This document shows, piece by piece, positions 34,445-47,041 of a stretch of 64,000 nt of DNA. Made by a program: the position numbers and the translations under genes. This DNA is from Aphelenchoides besseyi (Eukaryota > Nematoda > Chromadorea > Rhabditida > Aphelenchoididae): positions 1,860,001 through 1,924,000 of the forward strand of contig JAMPIQ010000002.1 in the NCBI GenBank assembly GCA_024699855.1, in the 5' to 3' direction. Numbering within the stretch: the first letter of the stretch is position 1; each line of letters opens with the position of its first letter. Under the pieces are notes generated by a model, which saw only the letters and a program-made list of their open reading frames with translations, did no database searches and was not told the origin of the DNA.

Positions 34445-35077
34445 TTAAATACCATAACGTTCAGCCGTGAACTCTAACAGTCCGCGGGCCAAGAGCACGT
34501 GATCTGAAGAAGAAGAAGCAGAGAAATGAACTAATTGAAGAGCTAGAGCATAACATTGACTACAGTTCAGAATAGAGAGGTCTGAGTACATCTGGGGGCC
34601 ACAACTAAGAGATAGATTTGTGGTCCAAGAAGAACCAAATGGATAGCTGGTATCTGTCGTCTTTAAAGCATCCGGAAGAGTTAATTGTGTTGAAGGCAAT
34701 GGAACAGAAGTTGACGGTTGAACAGAAGAGTTGATTTGATTGCTGCCGTTTTTCTCGTTGGCTTCTTCTGAACTGAACGAAAATTGAGGATTTCGAGATG
34801 AGAACTTGGCGGTCATCTGCTTATGAACACTCGCGAGTTTGGTTTGTTTTCGTTTCTTGACTGACAGTCGATACTCTAACAGACATTGACATTGTCGACA
34901 AGTGCAAGAAATGTAGGGACAGTTCAGTTGGTGGTCTTTGATCAGAACTGAGTGGCCGTGAAGATGACAGCGACCACAGGTGTAGGATCGATCTGAAACG
35001 AGAACAGTCATCGATTAGGTTGTTCTTAACTAACTTTTTCGACGGAGAACCTTGGTATCGTTGTTGGGATCCGACAT
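34445..35077 (-). CDS. DM-domain protein (paralogue B)
   Basis: Exons 35077..35035 and 34992..34445 join in phase (196 aa). The DM zinc module is CGRCHLHGHSVLIKDHQLNC and CTCRQCQCLLEYRLSVKKRK, then a low-complexity Ser/Thr region, then a conserved end with CSQCYALALQLVHF and LLARGLLEF. Gene structure (14-codon first exon, DM exon) equals paralogue A. A sex-differentiation transcription factor role is inferred from the family. A dispersed repeat with an ATGCAAAT octamer lies about 165 bp upstream. Confidence 0.88.
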
Positions 35078-35910
35078 TCTCCTTGACAACTTGATAGAAA
35101 TCACCAGTGTGTTTGAACAATTGACACACAAGATACTTCTATTTAGGACAACAGTCTCGACTCGTGGAACGTTAACCCGAGCTGCTTTGACCAGTGAATC
35201 TACGATTATGTTAAATGACAACTTCGCTGTTGGAAGCGAAGATTAGCATGACAATCGACTAGAAATTCGGACTAAATTGAACGTCCCGATTTGCATCAAT
35301 TACGTGGGGTCCTATTCGATCACTCTACAGATGACTTTTCTGTACGATGTTCGATCACATGAGTAAACGACATAGAAAAAAGCGCAGACGTTGAAAGTGG
35401 ATACACACATCACTGTGTATGTAGCTCTTCAATTTGATTATTGATCGTTATTCATTCCGATTGCCACTTGCACAACAACTTTGTTAAGATGTTTCCGTTG
35501 ATTCTTGTTCAAAGAATACTTCTCATTAAGCTCTGGAGTAATCATCTCGTCTATGCAAATGGAGATTCTAATCGTCAGCAAATTTGCCTGCTTTCGATTA
35601 ATTGGTAGCAAATTGAGATCTTTTTGAAAACCGCATTAGGCAAAAACAACCTTTGCTCTTAACATCTGATTATAACCAATTGGTGGTTAAGTGAACGGTT
35701 TTGTTGAAATGGAAATCAGCTTCGGCTTCCTGTTCATCGGTAGTGATTTCAGTCCCGCCTTTTCCTACTCGTAGACAAACAAGTTCCAAGTGAACTTGTT
35801 TGGTTTTCTGTTCCATTCAGTTCGTATCTCCGCTTTGTTCTTATCGCAAACTGCCGTTGTTTTATATCGTCGATTGCTCCCATGTTTGATTGCACAATTT
35901 ATAGGTGCAG
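35078..35910. other. Intergenic within the left arm
   Basis: Divergent upstream region of DM-B and the nucleotide-sugar transporter. Contains one copy of the dispersed octamer repeat (35243..35300). Nothing else recognised. Confidence 0.4.
35243..35300 (-). repeat. Dispersed octamer-containing repeat, copy 1
   Basis: Minus strand reads GATGCAAATCGGGACGTTCA followed by a TAGTCGATTGTCATG-like tail. Related copies lie at 41232..41293, 53362..53411, 57014..57056 and 62626..62686. Confidence 0.6.
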
Positions 35911-37127
35911 ATGTGGAGTATGAATCGCAGTGATCAATACCTGAGATATTTGAGTCTCGTTGTTCTTGTGATACAGAATGCAAGTCAAGTTCTCGTTCTT
36001 CGATACGCAGCTCAACGCAATCAACCGCAGTTTATCAAAACAGTGGCAGTTTTATTCAACGAAGTGATCAAATTGATCACCTCACTGATTCTCCTCACCA
36101 TCACAACCGGTTCTGTTAAGTGGTGAGTTGAATGCCACTATAGCATTGAATATGTTCAAGGACTGTCCAATCACTAAAACGACAGTACTTTGTCAAGTGG
36201 TTGGAGACGTTGAAAGTCGGGGTTCCAGCTCTCATCTACACTATTCAGAACTTCCTGTTGTACGTTGCAATTGATCACTTAGATGCGGGAACGTTCATGG
36301 TCACCTATCAGTTGAAGATTCTAACTACCGCAATTTTCACTGTCCTGCTGCTCAATCGTCGACTATCCCTTTGGCAATGGATGGCACTTGCAATTTTGAC
36401 TGTCGGCATTGCACTTGTTCAATTGGCAAGTGATTGACATGCTGATATCACTAACTTGTTCAGAGTGCTGATGAGGGAGCTAAACACGTAGCCAAAATGG
36501 TCCAACTCGATTCGGCGCGAAACTTATCAATTACAAAGACAATTCCGGGAACGGTCGATTTTGCTCCAACTAATCAACGACCGTTGATTGGACTTGCTGC
36601 CGTTCTTGCTGCTGCTCTGATGTCCGGTTTTGCTGGTGTTTACTTTGAAAAGATTCTGAAAGAATCGGATGTTTCGATTTGGCTTCGGAACGTTCAGTTG
36701 GCGACCTTTGCAATTCCAATTGCTCTTGTAATGATCGTCGTGAGTTTCTGCTTACAAGGGCTTTGAACTTGGACTTCAGAGCAAAGATTACGCGACAGTC
36801 CAACAGAACGGTTGGATGCACGGATTCGATTGGGTTGTTTGGTTGGGCACTCTGCTTCAGTCTTTAGGCGGTCTGCTAATTGCTGTGGTCGTTAAATACG
36901 CGGACAACATCCTGAAAGCATTCGCTACATCAGTTGCTATTATTGTTAGCACCGTTGTATCGATCTTCTTTTTCGGCATTATCCCCGAGCCTCTGTTCCT
37001 TCTTGGCGCTACACTCGTTATCGGTGCTGTGGTTGTATATTCGATCTTTCCATACAATACCAAAACTCATACACTGACGAGCAGCGACACCTCTGAGACA
37101 CAACGTTTGTTGGACGAAAGTAAATAG
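35911..37127 (+). CDS. Nucleotide-sugar transporter (SLC35A family)
   Basis: Exons 35911..36114, 36186..36425, 36464..36739 and 36780..37127 join in phase (355 aa). Intron 2 uses a GC donor (GCAAGT) instead of GT. About ten membrane segments. SLC35A hallmarks: [40 protein letters not shown]-like block, [10 protein letters not shown] (as [18 protein letters not shown]), [12 protein letters not shown] and [13 protein letters not shown]. The family exchanges UDP-sugars (UDP-galactose, UDP-GlcNAc) or CMP-sialic acid for nucleotide monophosphate in the Golgi membrane. Sequence alone does not settle the sugar. The start follows GTGCAG, a likely trans-splice acceptor. Confidence 0.9.
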
Positions 37128-37671
37128 CGATAGAAGAGGTCGATGGTAATCAATCGTTTATTTTATGTGCAGTATCAAAATTCTTGGTATTTTAACTGAG
37201 CTTAATGGTCATAATAACAAGACCATATGTTGAAAATTGTCGATCTTAACTAATAACTGAATAATCAAGAGTTTCGTGAAATACTTGAAGTTACCTACAA
37301 AAAGTAGCAAACATGTCTAATAACCAACTTATAGGTTAAATTACTTTCACTTCTAAATACTAGACAATTGAGTTCTAATACAATGATCGTGAAAGAGGCG
37401 TTGAATTGAACATCGCGGATATTAACAAATCGATCTATTTGTCAGTTTAGAGAAGAACAATATAAACCGTTTGTACATTCACGTAACCTGTAAAAGTTAA
37501 TTGACTTTATCTGATCGTTTTAATAACAAAGAAGAAGGCCAGAAGGTTTATTAAACTTTTATTAGAAGTAGGTTCTTAACATTTCAACAACAACCTAAGC
37601 AACAAACTTCTGATACAACCCGTAGATAAAATCAGCATTATAGAATGAACCTAAAGCTAAATACAAATCAA
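37128..37671. other. Intergenic within the left arm
   Basis: 3' regions of the convergent transporter and OAC3 genes. AT-rich. Nothing recognised. Confidence 0.4.
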
Positions 37672-40270
37672 TCAGCGGTGTAAAGAGGAACAAAACAGAC
37701 CACTGGGATGGTGATAATCTAAACAAATTTAAAGTGTTTGTTGTACAAAACAAATTACCAACAAAAAGAATGATTCCTTGTGGATCAGTGGAATGACAAA
37801 AGTTGTCGTGAGTTCGATTGCACCAGAATGAGACCAGGTCTAGTTTCAAACATTTGGGACATTCGATGTGTTCCATTCGTCTTATTATACCTGGTGTTCG
37901 TTGACGTAAGAACTGGAAATCCGACTGACACTTTTCTCGCATTGAAGTTTACCTGTGGTTGATTTCCAATAGTATTCAACGGTTTTCCGATTTTCATTTG
38001 AAACTCCACTTCGCGAATTGGGACGTTTGGAAAGATGGGGGAAGCTCTCCATTATGATAAGAACTTCTCGAGGGATTTCACCAAGTTCGGTATAGAACTT
38101 TTGCATCGTAGTGTAATACTCGTCTTTTTCGAATGTCGTTTCAAGAGGTCGATCTCCAGCCATTGCATAGAATGCTATCACAATGTCAATGGGTTGTTTC
38201 CAGGCGCGCAAAGCAGGAGCTGTTGCATTTATAAGCTCCATGCATTCATCGGTGTGAGGCTGAATACTTGCGGGTTAGTTTCTTTATTATGGAACCAAAC
38301 CGATGATAGATCAGATGCTTGAAATTTACGGGTAGTTGGAAGACAATTATCTCGCGAAAACAATGTTAGCTGCTTGTACGTGTGGCTAAAACTGCAGTCA
38401 TTTTAATGAAAACAAATGGCTTCTACCGAAAAATGAAAGAGATACCAGGGAAATTGTGCAAAGCGTGAGAGTTACCGATGAGAACGATATTCTTAGTCCC
38501 GTTGCCTTTTGCATGGCAAGTGTGAGTTTTCTGATGGTATGAGATCATATTAAGAGGGTAAGTTGTTGGCATCGTATGATTCAGATCATCGCAATAAAAC
38601 TCTCCGTGAAACGCTTGAAACTGCTTGGAATTGTATGAACTTATTTGGTCGTTAGTCAACCTGACTGGTTTTTCTCGAGTCAACCACAACGTTTCAATAT
38701 CGCGACGAAGTTGCTGTTTCCAGTCTACAGTTGCCTTATTGCTCTTCAAGCCTGCATCGAGATCAACAGCCGATTTGTACAAATCGTGAAGTTGAATCCC
38801 GTTCAGACACAGAAGAATAAAGCAATAATGTTAATGCACTCCAGCCACTAACTCTCTTCATCAACCACTTGAACGCATTCTCGACTACGTAACCGACTCC
38901 AATAGAGATGCCAATCAATTGAAGACCAGCTGAAGAGAGCGGTCTGTGAGAAGCTCGATATCAACTCACTAATCAAACTCGATTCTCCACCATCAGTGTA
39001 GATCTCTGAGTGTGCGTATCGGTGCCAAGTGAACAGCGGCCAATGGATTAGATAGACCGAATAAGAGATGTCGCCGAGAGTAATAACTGGCCGGAGATTA
39101 AAGAGAACGGACGCCTCACAGTGACTCCCAACAATCAGTCCAGTGAGCAGAACAACGAACAACCGTTGCAGCTGTGGAACTATGGGTAAGGAAAAGACGA
39201 GAAGCACAATCAGAAGCATATGGACAACAACGATCTTAACGCTGTCAATCCACTTGTTGGCATCGAAAGAAGCTCATTAAATGGATTCAGAACACAACTC
39301 ACTTTCTTTTGAAAGATCAAAGAATCGTTGTGCTCGTAAATAGAAGACCCCTGGAAACAAGGATCACTCATCAGACACTCACGAACTAACCGAAGCCCAC
39401 GAAGAACTGCCATATTCTGGCCGGCAAGAGCATGTGAGCAAAGTCCTTACTCGCATAGCATTGGAATAAGAACGAAGCAATTGGAATGACGGCAATCAGC
39501 GTCAATCTAAGCGACAAATGAAACTCCTCGATTCGATCCAAGAACACGAAGATCAACGGGACTATCAAGTAGAATTGAAGTTCAACCGACAAACTCCAGC
39601 TGTGCAAGAAGTAGTAGAGCTCCGAGGACTGCAATCTGCACATCTACTAGTGACCATCAAAACAACTCACGATATCAAAGTACGCTGCTTCTCTCATGTT
39701 CGGAATGTTCGAGTAGAATCCCAGAGCAGGAATCGCTTCTTCGTAGAGTTGAGTGAACTCAATCGGAGAGATCAAATGTCGAAGAGTCACCAGTACAATG
39801 AGAATGACTGTGAAGTAGAGTGGGACTATCCTCTTGACTCGTCGATAGTAGAACTCGACACAAATCAAGAGGTTGATTGGACGTTTTCGAGACAAAATCA
39901 AGCACATCAAATAGCCGGAGATCACAAAGAAACTGGAAAGCAGGTCTAATGGACTGCGAAATGGACTCACATGTCCACTCCCAGATATCCTTGTTTGATT
40001 CGAGTTGGCCACATCTGAACTCAAGAGAGACTGTCAGCAATCACAAGCGGAAATTTACATGAAAAAGCAAAACAAACCAAATGGCTATTGCTCGTAATGT
40101 TTGAATGTTCTGAATCAAATGAATTGGTGGTTTCACTATCTCCACATCTTCTGGCTGGGCATCGATATCCGTTTGCATGAGCTTTGTGTATTCTCCTACA
40201 ATAAGAATTCAAAAGGCAAAATGGGACGTTTATAGTAACCTGCCGTAGGATTGCTCAATTTAGTAACCAT
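37672..40270 (-). CDS. O-acyltransferase (acyltransferase-3 plus SGNH domain), OAC paralogue 3
   Basis: Starts at 40270 with a ten-codon exon, then IQTLRAIAIWFVLLFHMW, GYLGVDIFFVISGYLMC, FYYRRVKRIVPLYF, SLSVELQFYLIVP, ISYSVYLIHWPLF, and in the SGNH half VLIGNSHALH and a VDYHHPSG block where the others read FFDSHHVN. If the last intron is as I read it, the protein ends about ten residues after that His. If instead it is unspliced, a hydrophobic tail runs to 37595. Not all exon joins were verified. More distant from OAC 1 and 2 than they are from each other. Confidence 0.8.
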
Positions 40271-41231
40271 CTTAAAACGTTCTATAACCAAATTAAACAA
40301 CCTTTTCCATGACAAAATTAGTAAAAATCATTTACAAGAGTATGTTACGAAACTCCGAATAAACAAATACAATCGATATGGAAAGTAATCGGTAATCATA
40401 AATGAACTCGTTGTCTTTGCTTGTCAGTTAACGACAAAAGTATCAGCAGCATCGCACTTAAAAGGTCGAATTCACCACAAACAAAAACAGCAACACTCTA
40501 TCTTAGATACAGGATATCTTCTGGAGACTTGTACTACATAAAGATGAGATTCTTCAGAAGCTTAGTACTAATAAACTCATTAGAAAATTAATTTCTAGCG
40601 ACACCTTTTTTTCCATTGGTGGTTTCTATAGATGATGACTAGAATTTGCACTTTCTTTCTAGTAATGTAAATCTTATGTAATTATCTATAAACCAACTGC
40701 GCGAGAAAGAGACTGATGTTAAAGTTAGAAATCAAACAAATCAGTTGCTGACTAATGTTTTCAAGTAGATTATTTGCTACATAAATCGGTCAACTGATTG
40801 CAGCAGATAAACGCGAAGCTAAGAATAATCGAATTCGCCAATGATTAGAATCTCCTTTCGCATTAGCGAGTCGATTACCCGAGAGTTCAATTAGTAGAAT
40901 TCTGCGAGCACAGATATCCAATATTGTCTAAAAGCAAGAGTGTAAAAGGAAATTAGAGATCTGGACCTACAATCAATGACCAATTGAAAGTCAGTTAGAA
41001 CAAGAAAAGCCGAGATTAAAAGACGAGTTATTGAAAGGTTAATTGACACAAGGTAGACATTGAACAATAACAAGAAAAAACTGAAATGAAACGGCTCTTG
41101 GTAGCTACTAACCGTCGAAAAACAATGATTTGTGGGTATTCATTTTTACAAGCTAGAAGATTGGGCCACAATTGTTCTTTTCTGTTTAGTTATATGCTCG
41201 GAGGTTGTACAAAAACCCTGTTTGAAGAATT

Positions 41232-41293
41232 ACATAAATGATGCAAATCGGACGGTTCAATTCGGAAAACAACTTCCAGTCGATTATGTTGAT
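41232..41293 (+). repeat. Dispersed octamer-containing repeat, copy 2
   Basis: Reads ATGATGCAAATCGGACGGTT...CCAGTCGATTATGTTGAT. Best match to the copy at 62626..62686. Mirrored at about 43423..43484. Confidence 0.65.
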
Positions 41294-41659
41294 TCTTTTC
41301 ACAAGTTGAATCAAAAACTAGTTCGGTTCAGGAAGCTTACAAGTTATACAATGTTGGACTCCGTTAATTCACTTGACAGGATGAACACAACTGGTTGGGA
41401 AGTGGTCTGTAGATCTTTTTGGCAGACTCCCGAACTTTCTTCTGATCACTTCTTTATGTCACCTCTATCACCTCTATAACTAAACCACGCCCAATTAAAA
41501 CCACACCCAATTAAAATACTTCTCGCCACAATGAGTTTGCGAAAAAAACAACTCTCCCAGCAACTTTTCTTCCAGATTCCAAATTTCAAATAAAATTCTG
41601 ATCATCGTATACAAAAACATACCGAAAATATGCACTTTTGCGGTCGTTCAAAACTCAAC

Positions 41660-41735
41660 ATTTTTTGGCCGAGTGGTGAGTGCGTCGGATTTTTGGCGCC
41701 GGGGGTCGAAAGTTCGATCCCGCTCGCTGACATTT
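41660..41735 (+). repeat. tRNA-like sequence (Pol III A and B boxes), possible SINE head
   Basis: TGGCCGAGTGG (A box) and AGTTCGATCCC (B box) stand about 35 bases apart, as in a tRNA with no extra arm. However, the anticodon arm around TCGGATTTTTGGCGCC does not fold well and the acceptor stem is poor. Likely a tRNA pseudogene or tRNA-derived SINE. Mirrored at about 42981..43056. Confidence 0.55.
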
Positions 41736-41949
41736 GATTGTGCACAGTGAGGGAATTAATTGTTTGGTTTTATTCTATTCGATTCTTACAGCATATTACA
41801 GTGTACATATCGCTACTTTTTTACGGTTCATAATTTGAATTCTCATATTTTTTTTAGATACGATTCATTTCGTTTTTTTGCGCTTAAAATTCGTATACTC
41901 GGAAACCGTTCGATAGTTTTGACGCACAAGTGAGATTGTTTGATGAGTC

Positions 41950-42245
41950 TTCGTATGTTGCGCGGTTGATTATTTTTTATGACTTCTTGCTCACTTATGA
42001 AACGTCTGGCGATTTGGTTTTTATCTGCTTTCATCACTTCCATCCATTTGATCCCCACTATCGTTCGTTTTTCGTTCATCAGTTGTGTCGTTCGTATGTT
42101 GCGCAATAATTATTTCCCCACTTCTTGCTCACTTATGAACGTCTGGCGATTTGATCCTAATCTACGAGTCATTTTGCTTTCATTTTCATCCCTTTAATCT
42201 CGCTATCGTTTTCAAGTACTACATATTGCGTTTGTTTTTTCTTCA
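41950..42245 (+). repeat. Two-unit tandem repeat, about 140-bp period
   Basis: Both units start TTCGTATGTTGCGC and share ACTTCTTGCTCACTTATGAA, CGTCTGGCGATTTG and a CACTATCGTT/CTCGCTATCGTT tail. It sits next to the palindrome centre. Confidence 0.75.
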
Positions 42246-42335
42246 ATTGTGTCGTTCGATTGCCAACGAATCGGTGGTTTTTCTCTCCGCCCAATTCGTC
42301 CTAAAGTTAAAATCGTGTCCATCTATATAATTTTT

Positions 42336-42377
42336 AAACGACACCAACACCGAAAAGTATTTGGTGTTGGTGTCGTT
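42336..42377. other. Palindrome centre: small hairpin
   Basis: ACGACACCAACACC and its inverse GGTGTTGGTGTCGT flank an 11-base loop (GAAAAGTATTT). The arms continue outward from this hairpin. Left and right arms differ at once by base-run length (ATTTTTAAAC against ATTAAAC). Confidence 0.9.
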
Positions 42378-44439
42378 TAATTATATAGATGGACACGATT
42401 TAACTTTAGGACGAATTGGGCGGAGAGAAAAACCACCGATTCGTTGGCAATCGAACGACACAATTGAAGAAAAAACAAACGCAATATGTAGTACTTGAAA
42501 ACGATAGCGAGATTAAAGGGATGAAAATGAAAGCAAAATGACTCGTAGATTAGGATCAAATCGCCAGACGTTCATAAGTGAGCAAGAAGTGGGGAAATAA
42601 TTATTGCGCAACATACGAACGACACAACTGATGAACGAAAAACGAACGATAGTGGGGATCAAATGGATGGAAGTGATGAAAGCAGATAAAAACCAAATCG
42701 CCAGACGTTTCATAAGTGAGCAAGAAGTCATAAAAAATAATCAACCGCGCAACATACGAAGACTCATCAAACAATCTCACTTGTGCGTCAAAACTATCGA
42801 ACGGTTTCCGAGTATACGAATTTTAAGCGCAAAAAAACGAAATGAATCGTATCTAAAAAAAATATGAGAATTCAAATTATGAACCGTAAAAAAGTAGCGA
42901 TATGTACACTGTAATATGCTGTAAGAATCGAATAGAATAAAACCAAACAATTAATTCCCTCACTGTGCACAATCAAATGTCAGCGAGCGGGATCGAACTT
43001 TCGACCCCCGGCGCCAAAAATCCGACGCACTCACCACTCGGCCAAAAAATGTTGAGTTTTGAACGACCGCAAAAGTGCATATTTTCGGTATGTTTTTGTA
43101 TACGATGATCAGAATTTTATTTGAAATTTGGAATCTGGAAGAAAAGTTGCTGGGAGAGTTGTTTTTTTTTCGCAAACTCATTGTGGCGAGAAGTATTTTA
43201 ATTGGGTGTGGTTTTAATTGGGCGTGGTTTAGTTATAGAGGTGATAGAGGTGACATAAAGAAGTGATCAGAAGAAAGTTCGGGAGTCTGCCAAAAAAAGA
43301 TCTACAGACCACTTCCCAACCAGTTGTGTTCATCCTGTCAAGTGAATTAACGGAGTCCAACATTGTATAACTTGTAAGCTTCCTGAACCGAACTAGTTTT
43401 TGATTCAACTTGTGAAAAGAATCAACATAATCGACTGGAAGTTGTTTTCCGAATTGAACCGTCCGATTTGCATCATTTATGTAATTCTTCAAACAGGGTT
43501 TTTGTACAACCTCCGAGCATATAACTAAACAGAAAAGAACAATTGTGGCCCAATCTTCTAGCTTGTAAAAATGAATACCCACAAATCATTGTTTTCGACG
43601 GTTAGTAGCTACCAAGAGCCGTTTCATTTCAGTTTTTCTTGTTATTGTTCAATGTCTACCTTGTGTCAATTAACCTTTCAATAACTCGTCTTTTAATCTC
43701 GGCTTTTCTTGTTCTAACTGACTTTCAATTGGTCATTGATTGTAGGTCCAGATCTCTAATTTCCTTTTACACTCTTGCTTTTAGACAATATTGGATATCT
43801 GTGCTCGCAGAATTCTACTAATTGAACTCTCGGGTAATCGACTCGCTAATGCGAAAGGAGATTCTAATCATTGGCGAATTCGATTATTCTTAGCTTCGCG
43901 TTTATCTGCTGCAATCAGTTGACCGATTTATGTAGCAAATAATCTACTTGAAAACATTAGTCAGCAACTGATTTGTTTGATTTCTAACTTTAACATCAGT
44001 CTCTTTCTCGCGCAGTTGGTTTATAGATAATTACATAAGATTTACATTACTAGAAAGAAAGTGCAAATTCTAGTCATCATCTATAGAAACCACCAATGGA
44101 AAAAAGGTGTCGCTAGAAATTAATTTTCTAATGAGTTTATTAGTACTAAGCTTCTGAAGAATCTCATCTTTATGTAGTACAAGTCTCCAGAAGATATCCT
44201 GTATCTAAGATAGAGTGTTGCTGTTTTTGTTTGTGGTGAATTCGACCTTTTAAGTGCGATGCTGCTGATACTTTTGTCGTTAACTGACAAGCAAAGACAA
44301 CGAGTTCATTTATGATTACCGATTACTTTCCATATCGATTGTATTTGTTTATTCGGAGTTTCGTAACATACTCTTGTAAATGATTTTTACTAATTTTGTC
44401 ATGGAAAAGGTTGTTTAATTTGGTTATAGAACGTTTAAG

Positions 44440-47041
44440 ATGGTTACTAAATTGAGCAATCCTACGGCAGGTTACTATAAACGTCCCATTTTGCCTTTTG
44501 AATTCTTATTGTAGGAGAATACACAAAGCTCATGCAAACGGATATCGATGCCCAGCCAGAAGATGTGGAGATAGTGAAACCACCAATTCATTTGATTCAG
44601 AACATTCAAACATTACGAGCAATAGCCATTTGGTTTGTTTTGCTTTTTCATGTAAATTTCCGCTTGTGATTGCTGACAGTCTCTCTTGAGTTCAGATGTG
44701 GCCAACTCGAATCAAACAAGGATATCTGGGAGTGGACATGTGAGTCCATTTCGCAGTCCATTAGACCTGCTTTCCAGTTTCTTTGTGATCTCCGGCTATT
44801 TGATGTGCTTGATTTTGTCTCGAAAACGTCCAATCAACCTCTTGATTTGTGTCGAGTTCTACTATCGACGAGTCAAGAGGATAGTCCCACTCTACTTCAC
44901 AGTCATTCTCATTGTACTGGTGACTCTTCGACATTTGATCTCTCCGATTGAGTTCACTCAACTCTACGAAGAAGCGATTCCTGCTCTGGGATTCTACTCG
45001 AACATTCCGAACATGAGAGAAGCAGCGTACTTTGATATCGTGAGTTGTTTTGATGGTCACTAGTAGATGTGCAGATTGCAGTCCTCGGAGCTCTACTACT
45101 TCTTGCACAGCTGGAGTTTGTCGGTTGAACTTCAATTCTACTTGATAGTCCCGTTGATCTTCGTGTTCTTGGATCGAATCGAGGAGTTTCATTTGTCGCT
45201 TAGATTGACGCTGATTGCCGTCATTCCAATTGCTTCGTTCTTATTCCAATGCTATGCGAGTAAGGACTTTGCTCACATGCTCTTGCCGGCCAGAATATGG
45301 CAGTTCTTCGTGGGCTTCGGTTAGTTCGTGAGTGTCTGATGAGTGATCCTTGTTTCCAGGGGTCTTCTATTTACGAGCACAACGATTCTTTGATCTTTCA
45401 AAAGAAAGTGAGTTGTGTTCTGAATCCATTTAATGAGCTTCTTTCGATGCCAACAAGTGGATTGACAGCGTTAAGATCGTTGTTGTCCATATGCTTCTGA
45501 TTGTGCTTCTCGTCTTTTCCTTACCCATAGTTCCACAGCTGCAACGGTTGTTCGTTGTTCTGCTCACTGGACTGATTGTTGGGAGTCACTGTGAGGCGTC
45601 CGTTCTCTTTAATCTCCGGCCAGTTATTACTCTCGGCGACATCTCTTATTCGGTCTATCTAATCCATTGGCCGCTGTTCACTTGGCACCGATACGCACAC
45701 TCAGAGATCTACACTGATGGTGGAGAATCGAGTTTGATTAGTGAGTTGATATCGAGCTTCTCACAGACCGCTCTCTTCAGCTGGTCTTCAATTGATTGGC
45801 ATCTCTATTGGAGTCGGTTACGTAGTCGAGAATGCGTTCAAGTGGTTGATGAAGAGAGTTAGTGGCTGGAGTGCATTAACATTATTGCTTTATTCTTCTG
45901 TGTCTGAACGGGATTCAACTTCACGATTTGTACAAATCGGCTGTTGATCTCGATGCAGGCTTGAAGAGCAATAAGGCAACTGTAGACTGGAAACAGCAAC
46001 TTCGTCGCGATATTGAAACGTTGTGGTTGACTCGAGAAAAACCAGTCAGGTTGACTAACGACCAAATAAGTTCATACAATTCCAAGCAGTTTCAAGCGTT
46101 TCACGGAGAGTTTTATTGCGATGATCTGAATCATACGATGCCAACAACTTACCCTCTTAATATGATCTCATACCATCAGAAAAAACTCACACTTGCCATG
46201 CAAAAGGCAACGGGACTAAGAATATCGTTCTCATCGGTAACTCTCACGCTTTGCACAATTTCCCTGGTATCTCTTTCATTTTTCGGTAGAAGCCATTTGT
46301 TTTCATTAAAATGACTGCAGTTTTAGCCACACGTACAAGCAGCTAACATTGTTTTCGCGAGATAATTGTCTTCCAACTACCCGTAAATTTCAAGCATCTG
46401 ATCTATCATCGGTTTGGTTCCATAATAAAGAAACTAACCCGCAAGTATTCAGCCTCACACCGATGAATGCATGGAGCTTATAAATGCAACAGCTCCTGCT
46501 TTGCGCGCCTGGAAACAACCCATTGACATTGTGATAGCATTCTATGCAATGGCTGGAGATCGACCTCTTGAAACGACATTCGAAAAAGACGAGTATTACA
46601 CTACGATGCAAAAGTTCTATACCGAACTTGGTGAAATCCCTCGAGAAGTTCTTATCATAATGGAGAGCTTCCCCCATCTTTCCAAACGTCCCAATTCGCG
46701 AAGTGGAGTTTCAAATGAAAATCGGAAAACCGTTGAATACTATTGGAAATCAACCACAGGTAAACTTCAATGCGAGAAAAGTGTCAGTCGGATTTCCAGT
46801 TCTTACGTCAACGAACACCAGGTATAATAAGACGAATGGAACACATCGAATGTCCCAAATGTTTGAAAACTAGACCTGGTCTCATTCTGGTGCAATCGAA
46901 CTCACGACAACTTTTGTCATTCCACTGATCCACAAGGAATCATTCTTTTTGTTGGTAATTTGTTTTGTACAACAAACACTTTAAATTTGTTTAGATTATC
47001 ACCATCCCAGTGGTCTGTTTTGTTCCTCTTTACACCGCTGA
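44440..47041 (+). CDS. Mirror copy of OAC paralogue 3
   Basis: Inverted copy of 37672..40270. One visible frame break: a six-A run at about 46182 where the left arm has four, upstream of the GNSHA block. Probably not a separate gene. Confidence 0.6.

Larger units (their letters stand above)
32751..42351 (+). repeat. Left arm of a giant palindrome
   Basis: Every position x in this arm has its inverted partner near 84716 minus x. The partner sequence is nearly identical apart from small length differences in base runs. It carries DM-A, DM-B, SLC35A and OAC3 with intact frames. Confidence 0.95.
40271..42351. other. Gene-poor innermost part of the left arm
   Basis: No recognised gene. A plus-strand frame at 41132..41479 contains the dispersed repeat and a hydrophobic start, but no domain. 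Also holds a tRNA-like sequence and a two-unit tandem repeat (listed separately). Confidence 0.45.

Noticed and set aside
39518..39949. 143-codon plus-strand frame (mirrored at 44761..45192)
   Set aside because: Shadow of the acyltransferase-3 membrane domain on the other strand.
41132..41479. 115-codon open frame with hydrophobic start (mirrored at 43229..43582)
   Set aside because: It overlaps the dispersed octamer repeat, has no domain and no splice context. The short in-frame similarity to other copies can come from the DNA repeat itself.
41843..42106. Basic 87-codon minus-strand frame in the tandem repeat
   Set aside because: It is a translation of the 140-bp tandem repeat; no helix-turn-helix or other motif is convincing.
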